From the NCBI GenBank assembly GCA_964017155.1, contig OZ024855.1:5081190-5145189 (forward strand): a DNA stretch of 64,000 nucleotides, written 5' to 3'. The stretch comes from Oasisia sp. SBJ-2009 (Eukaryota; Annelida; Polychaeta; Sabellida; Siboglinidae). The notes beneath the pieces were generated by a model. The model searched no databases. It was not told where the DNA came from and worked only from the letters and a program-made list of their open reading frames with translations. The position numbers and the translations under genes were made by a program. Shown here piece after piece: positions 1-12,451 of this stretch; within the stretch, counting starts at the first letter, position 1; each line of letters begins with the position of its first letter.

Positions 1-401
1 CCACTGCACTTACACGATGTAGTTACACTGGCCTTGGCGAGACTGTGTGCACTGCTGCCCTTGTGGGTACTACTGGACCTGACCTTCATCATGGTTACGG
101 TAGGGGTTGAGGTCAAGTCGGTCGGGTCAAGTCGGTCAACGCTAGAGCCACCAGCCGGTGTGCTCTAGGCTCTACTGGTGTCAAGTTGGGTCCCAGATAG
201 AGCCAACGTGCTCTATAGTAGTCAATAATGCACATGATAGGATATCATCATACTGGTGGTAGCTATATGGGTTAATCACTGTAGAGCTATGATAATAATA
301 ATAATAATAAAATAATAAAGTTTATTTTAGATAAAAGTCTACATTTATGTATAAAATACATGTACAAGTAAATATGAAATCACTGAGCTTGACTCAACAG
401 T

Positions 402-459
<58 letters not shown>

Positions 460-2060
460 ATATATTGTAAGCATATAGTATAAGTATAAAATTATCTATA
501 AATAAAGTATATATTCAGCATCCTCCATTTATTAATATCATAATTATGAACAATTAGTCTTATTTTTATTAATTGTAATATTAAAAATGTAAGTAATATG
601 TTGACGAAAATATTGTCGTTCAATTTGACAGATCGCCATTGAAAATTGATTGACATATCACAATCGCACAACGCGGCACGTTCGTTGTCAATGAACATTT
701 ACAATACACCGCATTAAGTTTTAACTTACAATTACGTTTCCTCCAAATAATCGACTGCGACAATACTACCATAGTCACTATCTGCTCTACTGGATGTAAC
801 GAAAATATTAAAATAATCAGCAACACCGCGACGCCCGGTGCGAGTTTACAGAACCGGAGATTACGCCAATGTTTACATCGTTGCTAGGACGGTTGATCGC
901 CGCTAGATGGCGCCCAGCTACAGCGTCATAAGGCGATTAGCGCTACCGTACGAGTACTATTAAATACCGCCGTGCGGAACGTGGAAGGTTTTGGTGGGGC
1001 TCGCGGGAGGTGTATTTGGTGGTTCTGTGAGCTGGCGTAAGATCACCAAAATGTGCACATCCGCCAGAGTACCTTATAAAAGCAGCATTATGCACGTTGT
1101 CTGGATTTCTGTGAGCACGTACATATGTAGTGTGGAGTGATTATAAATGACGTTTTTGTGCAGCGTGACATCAGAGCTGTCAAATTACGACAGCTGTCAT
1201 TCGGTGCATTTCTGCGTATTAATACATTTGTCATTTTGCTTGGTGATGTAATCAGGGGCAATCCGTGGGTGGCTCAAGCAGAAATGGAGGGGTGTAAGGT
1301 TTGAATGAACTTTGTGGGAGCCTGAGGTATTAAAAGTTCACGAATTTTCCACTGAACCTCTGTCTGTGGAGGGTAAACATGCTGTGAAATTGTCAATAAG
1401 AGAGCTGATCAAGATTAATAGGAAATGAAGGAAACGTTATAATGGTCGCCTATGGAAAATGCAAATGTGGTCTTAGGCCAGCTTCAAATGGTGACGTTGA
1501 ATGTTTATGTGAGCCTCAATGTGGTAAGCGTGGCTGCAGTCACATGTACATACACGTGTATAATTACATGCGTGCGTGTGTGCGTGCTTGCGTATTAGCG
1601 AGCGTACGTGCGTGAGCTTTGAAAGGTGATCGATAATGGCATAATTATACGAAAATAAAAATGGTCAGCACTACTCCGCTTTAATTGAACAGTGTCTCGA
1701 GAGAGTCTGTTCGAAGAGTGAAATAATGAGTTCCACTACACGTGCTATGAATCGGCAGCGAATTCCATATTCGAGGTTCCATCACTGTGGAGGAACGATC
1801 ACCGACACTAAAACGTTTTGCTTGAGGCACGTTTAGCAGATAAGCCTGATACTGTTGGGAAGATCGTAAGCACGTATACGCGGTGTGGAGGACTGTGTCT
1901 TCAGCATGTGTCCCAGATACAATGCGATGGCATTTCAGACATCGGTATACACATCCAAAAGAATCTTAATTAAAACCAATTCGACCCCTGACAGGAAGCC
2001 AGTGGGGTTATTTCAGCATTAGGCAATTAAGGTGTGAAGGTGATCATTCTTGCTGCCATG
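1..2060. other. No gene recognised
   Basis: No ORF here resembles a known protein and no exon chain could be built. The stretch holds a TA array (405-454) and otherwise mixed, moderately AT-rich sequence. The short ORFs near 492-826 have no recognisable domain and are treated as chance. A distant upstream exon of a gene lying outside the window cannot be excluded. Confidence 0.5.
405..454. repeat. TA dinucleotide array
   Basis: About 25 uninterrupted TA units, seen directly. Confidence 0.95.
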
Positions 2061-2830
2061 TTTGAATACGTTGGGATTCATTCCCTACAATGCTCAAATG
2101 GTAGTCCGGCCGGCCGGCCGGCCGGCCGGCGAGCACAGCTTTGCCGTAATCTAGTCTGAGCATGATGAAGCCTGAAGGCGTGAACTAAAGATTTCGTCGC
2201 ATCTAGGGTGAAATAACGCCTGACAGTGATGCTACTAATGTTGTGGAGGTGCATGTATGGTTGATGTTCAGCAGATGGCACTGTTGTGATTCGCCAAGTT
2301 GTGGGATGCATTAATTGAACACAGTTAGCCTAAAATCATGGTAACGAACATTAGACGAGGCGCTCAAATTAGTTGCATCACTGACGTGGTCATGCGAATG
2401 TCGTACATCAGTGGCCACTTGTGCTTGGTGCCAAACACCGCAATTTAATTAACACCGGTCTCTGGTCGTTCAACTTCAGTGAATTGCGACCATTCGCCTG
2501 GGCCATCAAGGCGATTGCACAGATTGTCTACTGAATTCAACTAGTCATTTACGCTGGGGCATAACGAGACGTAAATTTGTGTGTCGTCTGCGTAAAAATG
2601 ATAGTCCACTGTACGTCCACCCTGAATTACTTTACGATGTCGCCGAGAGTTGAGATTTATGGCGAAAACAGCAACGGCCCAAACACGGCGCCTTGCGGGA
2701 CGCCGGACGTCGCAGGCGATGGCGAAGAGTTGTAATTCCTGCTGCCGTCAGGGCAAGTACGACCTGAACCACTCCTCCGAGCACGTGCCACTCTACTGGT
2801 GGTGTCTATGGCTGTGGTCAAGCCAAGCAC
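2061..2830 (-). mobile_element. Degenerate LINE reverse-transcriptase fragment (CR1/L2-like)
   Basis: On the minus strand, pieces of a reverse transcriptase follow in the correct order but in different frames. They are a SGVPQGAVFGPLLF block (near 2660-2720), then FYADDTQIY with the catalytic YADD (near 2590-2610), then YFTLDATKSLVHAF (near 2175-2215), which is typical of the RT C-terminal part. Frameshifts and stops lie between the blocks, so the copy is dead. A short CCGG-repeat tract (about 2107-2128) interrupts it. The CR1/L2 assignment rests on motif wording only. Confidence 0.75.
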
Positions 2831-2860
2831 AAGAACTCCAGATATAAAGTAACTATGAAC

Positions 2861-3172
2861 AGCGCAGTGGCTCAGGGGTAAAACTTCGGACTCTCGACTA
2901 AGAGGACCCAGGTTCGAATCCTGTGCTGCAGTGTGAAACCTTGAGTAAGTATGTTCACTCTACATTGCTCCAGTTCACTCAGATGTACGAATGAGTACCT
3001 GACAGTGGTGGATATTTGTATGAGCAGCCTTCGCGCATTAATTTCCAGCATGGCTGGAAGCTTTCCACAGAAGTTGAGATGGTATTTGATTGAACAGGTC
3101 TGCCAGGGAAGTAAAATGTTAAGTGCTTCGAGCAGCCCTGAGGACTGGATATTACTGCGCTATATAAGAACT
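2861..3172 (+). mobile_element. tRNA-headed SINE, full-length copy
   Basis: The 5' part (2861-2930) is tRNA-like. It has a box A-like TGGCTCAGGGG and a perfect box B, GGTTCGAATCC (2911-2921). It runs on into a body ending in GCGCTATATAAGAAC. A second, internally deleted copy lies at 49011-49257 and a 3' fragment at 52709-52784, which defines it as a dispersed family. It is not a tRNA gene: the match continues about 240 bp beyond the tRNA part. Confidence 0.8.
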
Positions 3173-3180
3173 TACCTTTT

Positions 3181-4529
3181 CACTATGCAGTTTACATAAA
3201 ACCAGTTTCAATGCATGGAATGATGTTGTCGCGATTCCGCCTGAAACTGATTGTGCAAAACCATTCTCTTGCTAGTTATATTTTTATGGTGGCCAACTGC
3301 TTTCCTAGAACGCGCTCACAAGCACTTTTTCGAGACAAATGCCAGATTTAAAACAGGCCGTTAATGTTGTACCAGATTTGGATTTAGTCCAGTCTTCCTC
3401 CTTCCTTATTAATGACCAGGAACGACATATAAGTTCACTGATTGCACAACTATACATGACAGAACGGGACGAAGTTCATCAACTGATTGTCTCACTAGTC
3501 AAGTCGGTGCTGGGCCTATACGCCCCACAGTTGCGGTGGTACGTCGATGACGGTTTTCTGTCTACGTTCTGTCGTTGGCAGGGATAGCAATCACAGGTCA
3601 CGTGTGCAGTGGTTTTGTTTAGCGCTTGATGCGTTTATATCGAAGATCATTTTACACAGAAGCTGCCTTTTGAATAACCGCTAGATGGTTATCCGTGAAT
3701 TTATACCGCCAGCAATTATCGGTATACTAAAAACCAACTTTTAAGGTTGATTAGAAAGCAATATTAAATCATACCAAACTACTCTTATATATTATTAATT
3801 TTTTTTTATAGCTGAGAGCCGGTCAGCATGGTCATATCCTGGTTGAAACTAAACACAAACGACGACTACCCAAAAAAAAAAATCTTTTTTATGACATATC
3901 TCTATACCGAAGTTTAATATTGAATGAGTTCATCATAATAAAAATAATTTCGTGAATATACATCAACACCCCCCCCCCCTCTCCGTCTTCCGATGTCTCC
4001 GGCTCAGACCAGCAGACTGAGGTTCGTGCCTCTCTGGGCTACCCTCACTGGGCCCACCGCTAGGACCGTACCTACTACAACCGAGCGGAGCTGGCGCCAT
4101 CGACGTCGCTCCCGTTTCGTGGTGGGGACGCTGGCGCGCCGGCTTCTTCTTCTAATGTTCGTCGACCTCGTAGTCGTGTGCCTCATACTCCCACTCCCAC
4201 TCCCACTCCTGGGAAGCTGGAGGGAAGCGAAGCTGGTGACTTGGATCGATGGCATACGTAGGCCTACGATTAAATCCATATATTATGACCCCATGTGTAG
4301 GGTTTATGTAGAGCAGCAACCGCTGCATCGTAGTTCTAAAGTAATATAGAACAGAATCACAACAGAGACATCCCGATTTACAATCAAAAAGAAACATAGA
4401 TCCATACAAGACCTTCTCGAAGAAGGAAATGTATATAAACATAGGCACTCACACAATAGTGGCAACATTTCAAGAACAAATGCAACGAAGTGCTGGGAAA
4501 GAAGAAATGTAAGCAGTAAGAGTGGATCT
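3181..4529. other. No gene recognised
   Basis: This is unassigned sequence between the SINE and the LINE remnant. It includes a poly-C run near 3969 and a GC-rich patch (about 3990-4140) with overlapping ORFs on both strands. None of those ORFs resembles a family I know. Confidence 0.4.
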
Positions 4530-5460
4530 CTGTCAACAAGGTGCAAGAGAGAAATGGAAAGAAGGCAAATAGGGTTGTCAAGGAAAATATGAAACAAGCA
4601 CGGAACACTTCATTGACGGCCTTGCCCGAGAAACATGGCAAGAAGAAGGTAGCAAGAAAATTAGCACGAAAGTACGAGCACACAGACACGCCTGTCAAAG
4701 ACAAGAACGGTAAAGTACTTACCACTGATCATGCTGGCGATGATTTGAAGAGATCGACTGAACATTTTGGAGAACAGCTGCACCGACCACCACATCAGAA
4801 GCCATCAGACGTCGCACCAGCTGAAGAAGTACGCCAGATCAACTGCGACAGACCAAGCAAGACAGAGACTGAGAAAACGAGTCATCACATGAAGAGTGAA
4901 AAGCTTCTGGCGCATAAAAAATTCCTTCCGGTATAGTCAAGGCAGAAATGGAGAACTTCACTGAGATGCTACATTTTCTGGTCGCGAAAATGTGGCGAAA
5001 GGAAAGAGCGATACCTTGTTAAGCTCCAAAAGAAAGGAAACCTACAGAGTCGTCTTTGAGGAACTTAAACATTTGGTGAATGCCATACTCAGAGACCATC
5101 AAGCCGGCTTCCGTAGACAGATCATGCACTGACCACATAGCTACACTATTCCTATTTAGTATTGGTCAATACATGGAACGGGGTTATTCCCTATACAAAA
5201 ACTGTATAGCTTGTGAACATGTATTTGATAGCACCAACAGGGACACGGGATACCAGAGAAATGTATTTCTTTGATAAGCAGTATGTACGAAGGCAGGACA
5301 TGTGCATGATCATTCATGCATGACGACTTACCCATGGTGAAGAAAGGGTTGAGATAAAGATGCCTTCTGTCGCCATTCCTATTCCTGCATGTCATAGATT
5401 GGATTATAAAAAAGAAAACAGAAGAAATGGTACCCAGTGGACACCATGGACCCAGTTGTG
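4530..5460 (+). mobile_element. Degenerate LINE ORF2 (endonuclease-RT linker and RT), dead copy
   Basis: A plus-strand reading carries a conserved pre-RT linker (VKDKNGKVLTTD then an EHFGEQLHRPP-like block, about 4541-4860). Next come a piece resembling the EMLHFL...GNL region (about 4950-5050) and SCTDHIATL with FDSTNRDT (about 5118-5245). The last piece resembles LLSPFLFL...IDWI...T (about 5360-5440). The blocks are in the order expected of an RTE/Jockey-type LINE but are broken by stops and frameshifts. The longest open piece is 131 codons. The clade is uncertain. Confidence 0.78.
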
Positions 5461-6837
5461 TAAAGGATCTATGTTATGATAATATGTAATTGATCCAGAC
5501 TCGCCATGGCGCTAGCGGCCAGTGTAGCGGCATTGAGGCAGGATCTCAGAAAAGGAGCTTCAGCCTCTTGGCGCTGTCTCGGAATCGGATTACGACATCG
5601 GAAGACGGTGGATCTTCCCCTCCGTAAAATTCCAAAAACCGCCCTTCTTTACCGCGCCATTAACCGTGATATGTACGGAAACACGCTGACAATATTATAA
5701 TAACTTATACATAAGCAAAAACCTTTTTTATCGTATAGTCTACAACCAGGCATAACTGCCATAAGCATATATGTTAACTGGAAGATTACCAATGGTTCAT
5801 TCCTTGTAGTTTATCATACAACCTGATTTTTCATAGTTTAATTGAGCAAAACAGAGTCTATCTTCCGATTATAATTTCTTGCGTATATAAATACATGTAG
5901 GCAATGTGTGATATCACGTATTTTTTTCAAGCAATATATTAGTGCGGCGGGTTTTAGCGTGGAACAAAAATTATTCAAAACAGCTAACAATATTTGGCTA
6001 ACATTTTACTAAATGTGTCTTAGAAGAAACATTCATACTAAGGCTCCAGGTTCTTCATTAAAATGAAATAAATATTATAATACTACGTGCAGCATAACTA
6101 ACTCACGTCAGTATATTGTCTTAGACTTAGTCTTAGAGTTATACTCTTAGTATAGCTACATATCATAATTTTTTTTAAATGATGTTCGACTTCGACGACG
6201 TAGCGGCCTTAAAATTGCTAAGAAATATTTTGTTAATAATATTACCTCTCTGACGTCTATGTCTCCGTGTTGTCATGTTGTAGTTGGATTTATTAGTCCT
6301 AGCGCAAATGTATATTCTTTGCAATGCTCTTAGATTATAGCCTTATAAAATAGTGTTACTGCAAAACGAACATTTTCAAAATCACGTAATCTACCTGATT
6401 AATCCTCTAGATGGCGCTAACGTCGTTTAAGCGCCATAGGTTTCGGTAGTCGAGAAACAGTTAAATGGTCTTTTTACAAAACAAATTAGTTATTATCATC
6501 ACAATTTCGCATGAAATCGTGTCATGTTAATATACAACAATGTTTGGAAAAGCATAAAGTGGAGCATACGTTATGGATTGTCTTTTTATATATGTTACGC
6601 TTATATTATGGATTGTCTTTTATATAATATTTTACGCCTAGGCTTATATCATATGGCCTATGCCTAGCCTGACTTGCCCGGCCTATGCCTAATGTTGCCT
6701 ATGGCTCCAGCCCTGTGGTTTTATCGCGTCGTAGCCGAGTTAGGCGTGGGAAGCAATTTTAGATATGAAGGCATTATAACATATACTTCCGCCCACAAAA
6801 CACAAGCTACACGCGCGCGCGCATACACATATAATAT
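5461..6837. other. No gene recognised
   Basis: AT-rich sequence without a convincing coding region. A short direct duplication (TATGGATTGTCTTTT...) lies at about 6572-6640. Confidence 0.4.
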
Positions 6838-7152
<315 letters not shown>

Positions 7153-7890
7153 TGACATTGTGCGTACACGGAAACTGGATGTTCATCAAACTTCAAAGTC
7201 GACCGTGAAGCATTCGCTCCGACCGGATAAAATAACGAAACTTCACAGTCAGTTTGTTTTGCTTTACAGGCAATTTAGGTGATTGGGTGTCGTGAAGGGG
7301 AGGTTCGTGATTGCTGCTTGAAAAGCTATGGGGTTTTCTATTTCAGTAATCTGTGGTGGGATCATATTCCAGATGCGAATTGCTCGGGGGGGGGGGGATT
7401 AAGAGAACATTGCAGTGTTGATGCGGCACCTGGTGGCCATGTATATAATGGCCACGGTTTTTTATGGTTTTAACAGGCCCGGTGGTGGTGTGATGTGTGA
7501 GAGATCTATCGCTGATACCATTACCAGCCTGTTTCTGCGTCTATCAAGATATGCATGTACGCTGATCGGCCAATGTATCGAAACTCTTGAAACATTTCTA
7601 ACAATCGGTGATGATGACGACGGGAAATCCGCAGAGTGTTGCCATGGTGACAGTTACGTTCGTTGACGTAAACGTCAACAATACAGTCACGTGGACTCTG
7701 ATCTGCATACGTGAATAATGCAGTAAGGATTCTGAACGGGTCGCCTGTTTACGAAGTTAATAAAACGTTTCTGCTCCAATAACCTTGAAAAAGTTGTCAA
7801 TGTCATTTTGTAATAAGATCTATGTGTTCTGTTACATTATCACATATGTTTTAATTTAATGTAATTATAATTATATAAGGCCTAGACCCC
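7153..7890. other. No gene recognised
   Basis: Unique sequence between two simple-sequence arrays. ORFs of 64-84 codons show no recognisable family. Confidence 0.4.
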
Positions 7891-8192
7891 CACACCACAC
7901 CACACCACACCACACCACACCACACCACACCACACCACACCACACCACACCACACCACACCACACCACACCACACCACACCACACCACACCACACCACAC
8001 CACACCACACCACACCACACCACACCACACCACACCACACCACACCACACCACACCACACCACACCACACCACACCACACCACACCACACCACACCACAC
8101 CACCCCACCCCACCCCACCCCACACCACACCACACCACACCACACCACACCACCCCACCCCACACCACACCACACCACACCACACACACACA
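7891..8192. repeat. ACACC pentanucleotide array with ACCCC variant blocks
   Basis: About 60 pentamers. Most are CCACA; there is a cluster of CCACC-type variants near 8101-8120 and another near 8150-8160. The long Val/Trp/Cys/Gly ORFs on the minus strand are repeat artefacts. Confidence 0.95.
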
Positions 8193-8324
8193 TGCATTAT
8201 TATTATAAGTATTTTTTTATTATTATAAATATGTGTATTTTATAATAATTATTTTCGATATTTGATGCGATGTTTTTATGATTTTTAACTTTTCTTTTAG
8301 TTTCTTTCTATGATTTGTTGTAAC

Positions 8325-8378
8325 GTTATAGCGCCTTCGAACAAGGTAACTTGGATTTATGGCGCTATATAAATGTTT

Positions 8379-8391
<13 letters not shown>
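8325..8391 (+). mobile_element. 3' tail of a retroposon ending in ATT repeats
   Basis: The segment AGCGCCTTCGAAC...GGCGCTATATAAATG is followed by an ATT microsatellite. This layout is typical of the 3' end of LINE/SINE families. The GCTATATAA core is also found at the end of the SINE at 2861-3172. Confidence 0.55.

Positions 8392-8446
<55 letters not shown>
8392..8446. repeat. TA dinucleotide array
   Basis: Continuous TA repeats following the ATT tail. Confidence 0.95.
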
Positions 8447-8448
<2 letters not shown>

Positions 8449-8459
8449 CTATAATAATA

Positions 8460-8640
8460 TTTATTTATTTCAGACAAAAAATCATATGTATTCATAACAT
8501 TTTATAAAAAATAAAAAGTGCAATACAATGAAAACGATTATGAGGAATCTGAATGATGACACGTTTTTACGAAAGGGTATGCATGCCTCCTTATTATCCG
8601 GGATTGGGGGTCATGGCCCCTTGACCCCGCCCCCTCTGGT
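8460..8640. repeat. Dispersed repeat, copy 2
   Basis: Same-orientation partner of 6838-7002. It shares the blocks around ATATGTATTCATAA, AAAAGTGCAATA, GAATGATGACAC, GGTATGCATG and CCGGGATTGG. It continues into a GTTACGCCACTGAAACC-like end. Confidence 0.7.
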
Positions 8641-8905
8641 TACGCCACTGAAACCCACCACTGTAGTAAAATATGTTAGCAGGGGTCACCTCATCCAAGC
8701 TATATAATATATACTCTGACACTATACGTATTTCGTTTACAATACCATATATATTTTTTATGTATTTATTTACTAACGTAACATATTTATTTTTAAAGAG
8801 ATAATGTATAATTTTAAATGACATCCGATATATATTATTTATTATTAGATCACAATAATAATTTTTTATTTATAATAATTATTACATTTTATATAATTAT
8901 TTGTC

Positions 8906-8911
<6 letters not shown>

Positions 8912-8989
<78 letters not shown>
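8912..8989. repeat. TA dinucleotide array
   Basis: About 39 TA units. It produces an artefactual poly-Ile/Tyr ORF on the minus strand. Confidence 0.95.
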
Positions 8990-8991
<2 letters not shown>

Positions 8992-9109
8992 CACTAGATG
9001 AATCAATGCTAGAACATTCTTATTTAACATGAAATGTACTAGCATGTTGAAAATGGCAAATAAAGCTTTATTTATTATTATCCTGAAAGAATGATTAATT
9101 TTCTCCTTT

Positions 9110-9278
9110 CCACGCAGCTCTTTCCACCGCGGCTGACGACGCCACCTAGCGGAAGTCAAGTTGTTCCCGGAAGTGAAATTTCTACCATTTGGCGAAGAAC
9201 CAAGTTATCGAAGTCGGAGTAGATTGAGAATTATGCCATGTTTAGTAATTTATCTGAACAGTTAAGGTAGCATCGTAG
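9110..9278 (+). promoter_or_regulatory. Probable MLX promoter and non-coding first exon
   Basis: A comparatively GC-rich patch carries two ETS-type sites, AGCGGAAGT and CCCGGAAGT (about 9148-9172). It ends in a good splice donor (CGTAG|GTGAGT, donor GT at 9279). The first coding exon of MLX starts exactly at an acceptor with its ATG, so a non-coding exon upstream is required and this is the best candidate. Two ATGs in it (about 9234 and 9239) open only very short uORFs. The transcription start itself is not visible. Confidence 0.55.
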
Positions 9279-10611
9279 GTGAGTCGTTTTATACAACTAG
9301 CATGATAATGCTGTTTGGCCTTTTGTGGTCTGAAGTGAAAGCTGTCTTCAGATTATCAAATAGGCCCTACGAAATCATGTCTAAATTATTAAAATAGGAC
9401 AAACACTGCCACTGGTCACTGACACTGTGACTGTCACTGACAGTGACATACACAAGAGTTTGTTGATTGTTTACCCCAGCAAGTACCTCCCACGTGGTGG
9501 TGGTGGTGAAACTGCCATTGTTGTGTGGCCAGGTATAGAAGGTATATGAGCAAGATATTCGATTTTCGTGTGAAATGAACAGAAAACACGAATTGTTTTA
9601 ATTTACAATTTTTTAGAAACTCAAGGACATTGTCATGATTGTCAACTCAATTCAGTTTTTGTTCATACTATTTGCACTATGTAAATCGCTATAAGACTAT
9701 GAATATGACTACGACGTGAATGCATTTACGTCATAGACACTGTCATAGTCATGACTATGACAGTGTGGTAAACTCAATAATTTAGACCTGTAGGTAAGCT
9801 ATAGCACAAGATATTTATGACCTGATTTTCCAAGTATGATAAAGCAGAAACTGAGCTGATGATTATAGTCTATAATCCATATTTTACCAGCATTTACCTT
9901 CACATAAATCTGCCATCCGAGCGGTATTACTGGTATTAAACCATATCACAATATACTGCTAAAATGATTACAATAATATATGATTACTAACAAAACTTCC
10001 CCAATCGCCTTAGTTTATTTTCATCACTAACTGTCATTAGAATATTATTCTTGTATCCTGTCCCCAATCAGCTCCAGCCCTGCAGACTTTCATCATGTAT
10101 CATGACACACTTACAGGCCCTGTACGTATGCATGTCAGATTAGCAGTAGTTATTCTGCATACTTTTACAGTTTGCACTCGCAATTTAATTTAAATAATGA
10201 ATACAATTGTCACCTTGACTTAAAATGTTTGTTTAACTTCAAATAGGCTGAAACCACCTTAACTTAGTATCAACAGAGCTCAGGGGCGTGTTTATTTTTT
10301 TCAGGATTTTTTTACTCTAGAGTTAATGACTTTGCTACAGGTTATATATTTATTTTCTGGAGGCAACTGCCAAATAAACAGATTAGTTTTAGTCATTTAG
10401 ATTTGTTCTCATGGTACGATCCTCACAATCCTCCTTGATTTTACATACAAGGAGTGATGCACAGGCAACGTCAGACATACAGAGTGCCCTGTACTGACTG
10501 TGTTGTCAACAAACATCTACAACATAAATACATGATTGTTGTGGTAACGTTCACGAGGGAGGCTAGTAACTAATTACTATTTTTCAAACATTGCTTCTCT
10601 TATACTTACAG

Positions 10612-11102
10612 ATGGATGGTAGTGGTAGTTTTGTGGATCAGTCATTGGCTACTGCCTTTGATGCAGGTACTGCATTTCGTTTTCAATCATAGCAGGATCT
10701 ACAACACTTGGTACAATGTTGAGTCTTGATTCTGATGAGCAGTTTGCTTGCTGCGTGGTCAACTACTCACATTGCATCTCACTGATGACGTGTCATACAA
10801 TGTTCGCATGCTGTGAATTGTTTCTTGTTATGACTAACATATCTAGTGTTTCCATAGATTTGGATAATAATGACTTTGTTTATAAGTGCCCTAATATAAC
10901 TCTCCAGTTTGTGTGCATGTCCATTTACGAGGCTAACACACCTTTTCTTGAATTCCTGATCAGCATTGTAATATCAGTACATGTTAAACTTAAAATGTTT
11001 TCTTTTTTAAATGTAAATTGCTAGTCGTCTAGCAATTAAGTTGATGTTGCTTTTTGATGAAGATTTTGCGTTAATGCAGCAATTATGTGACATCCAAACA
11101 AA

Positions 11103-11139
<37 letters not shown>

Positions 11140-11987
11140 GTCACTTAACATCACTACTTGAAGTCAAACAAATACAGTAGTCATGCTGTAGAATTAAAAA
11201 CCTGAAAAACAAAACAAGGTATGATGTAGCTTGTCAACGATACAGTAAACTGACAGTCGTCCAATTAATTCTAATGCATGACCTGTGTATTACCATTAAG
11301 TTGTGATGCATGTAATGAATTAGTAGAGCTCTAGATATTTGACAGTGAGCCATTGAATACTGACTTGATAGAGTAGTATGTTTACTAGTCAGTGACCTAC
11401 TTATTTCTGTGTATATACTGACTTGTTGCTAATGTGCATGGCAAACTAATATGTGTGCTGAACATTTGTAATTGTTTCTTACCTGAACAACTATAGTTGT
11501 TGCACACCTTTCTGCAAACATTAATATCCCAACCAGTGTGTGTTCATTAACTCCCAACACTTCTACTGTGTGAACATATTGTGGACGTGTATGGAGTAAT
11601 ATCTCCAAAGGCTGTATCTGAAACATTGTGTGTCCACTAAATATAATTTTGTATCAACACACACTGCTGGTGAACACATTGCAGAAGATAACTTCTACAT
11701 CAGATGTCACAAACACAGGTGTCTCAAACCTGTCTGAAATAGTTAATGCTCCTTTATGTTGCTACATTTAGAAATGGAAATATAAAAAGTAGCTATAACT
11801 TAATGAGTAGCTGTAACAGGAATAAAAGTAGCTATAACGGGAAGACACCTATGTCACTATGTGGTACTTAACACAATGCTATCAACACAATGAGGCTGTG
11901 TGGTTGTCAGTTTGCATTGCTATCTGTAGTAGTGATGTTCTGTTACAGTCTGTTATAATGAATTTGCATTGCATTGCATTGCTGGCT

Positions 11988-12056
<69 letters not shown>

Positions 12057-12128
12057 TATAATATTAGATATTAGAGTAGGCAAGTGCACATATATGTATA
12101 ATCTTTAACAGTTTCTATTGCAGTCTGT

Positions 12129-12181
<53 letters not shown>

Positions 12182-12245
12182 TATTGTATATAACAGTTTC
12201 TATTGCAGTCTGTTATAATGAATTTGCAATGTTGGCTGCTGTGTA

Positions 12246-12296
<51 letters not shown>

Positions 12297-12381
12297 ATAA
12301 TATTAGAGTAGGCAAGTGTACATATATGTGTGATCTATAACAGTTTCTATTGCAGTCTGTTATAATGAATTTGCATTGCTG

Positions 12382-12451
<70 letters not shown>

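Noticed and set aside
2861..2930. tRNA gene
   Set aside because: Box A and box B are present, but the homology extends about 240 bp beyond and recurs at 49011, so it is a SINE head.
3993..4349. 118-codon ORF in a GC-rich patch
   Set aside because: Overlapping open frames on both strands from base composition; no domain and no splice context.
7851..8197. Three long Val/Cys/Gly/Trp ORFs
   Set aside because: Products of the ACACC pentamer array, which has no stop in any minus frame.
10716..11024. 102-codon ORF after the first MLX coding exon
   Set aside because: It is out of the spliced MLX frame, intronic, and has no domain.
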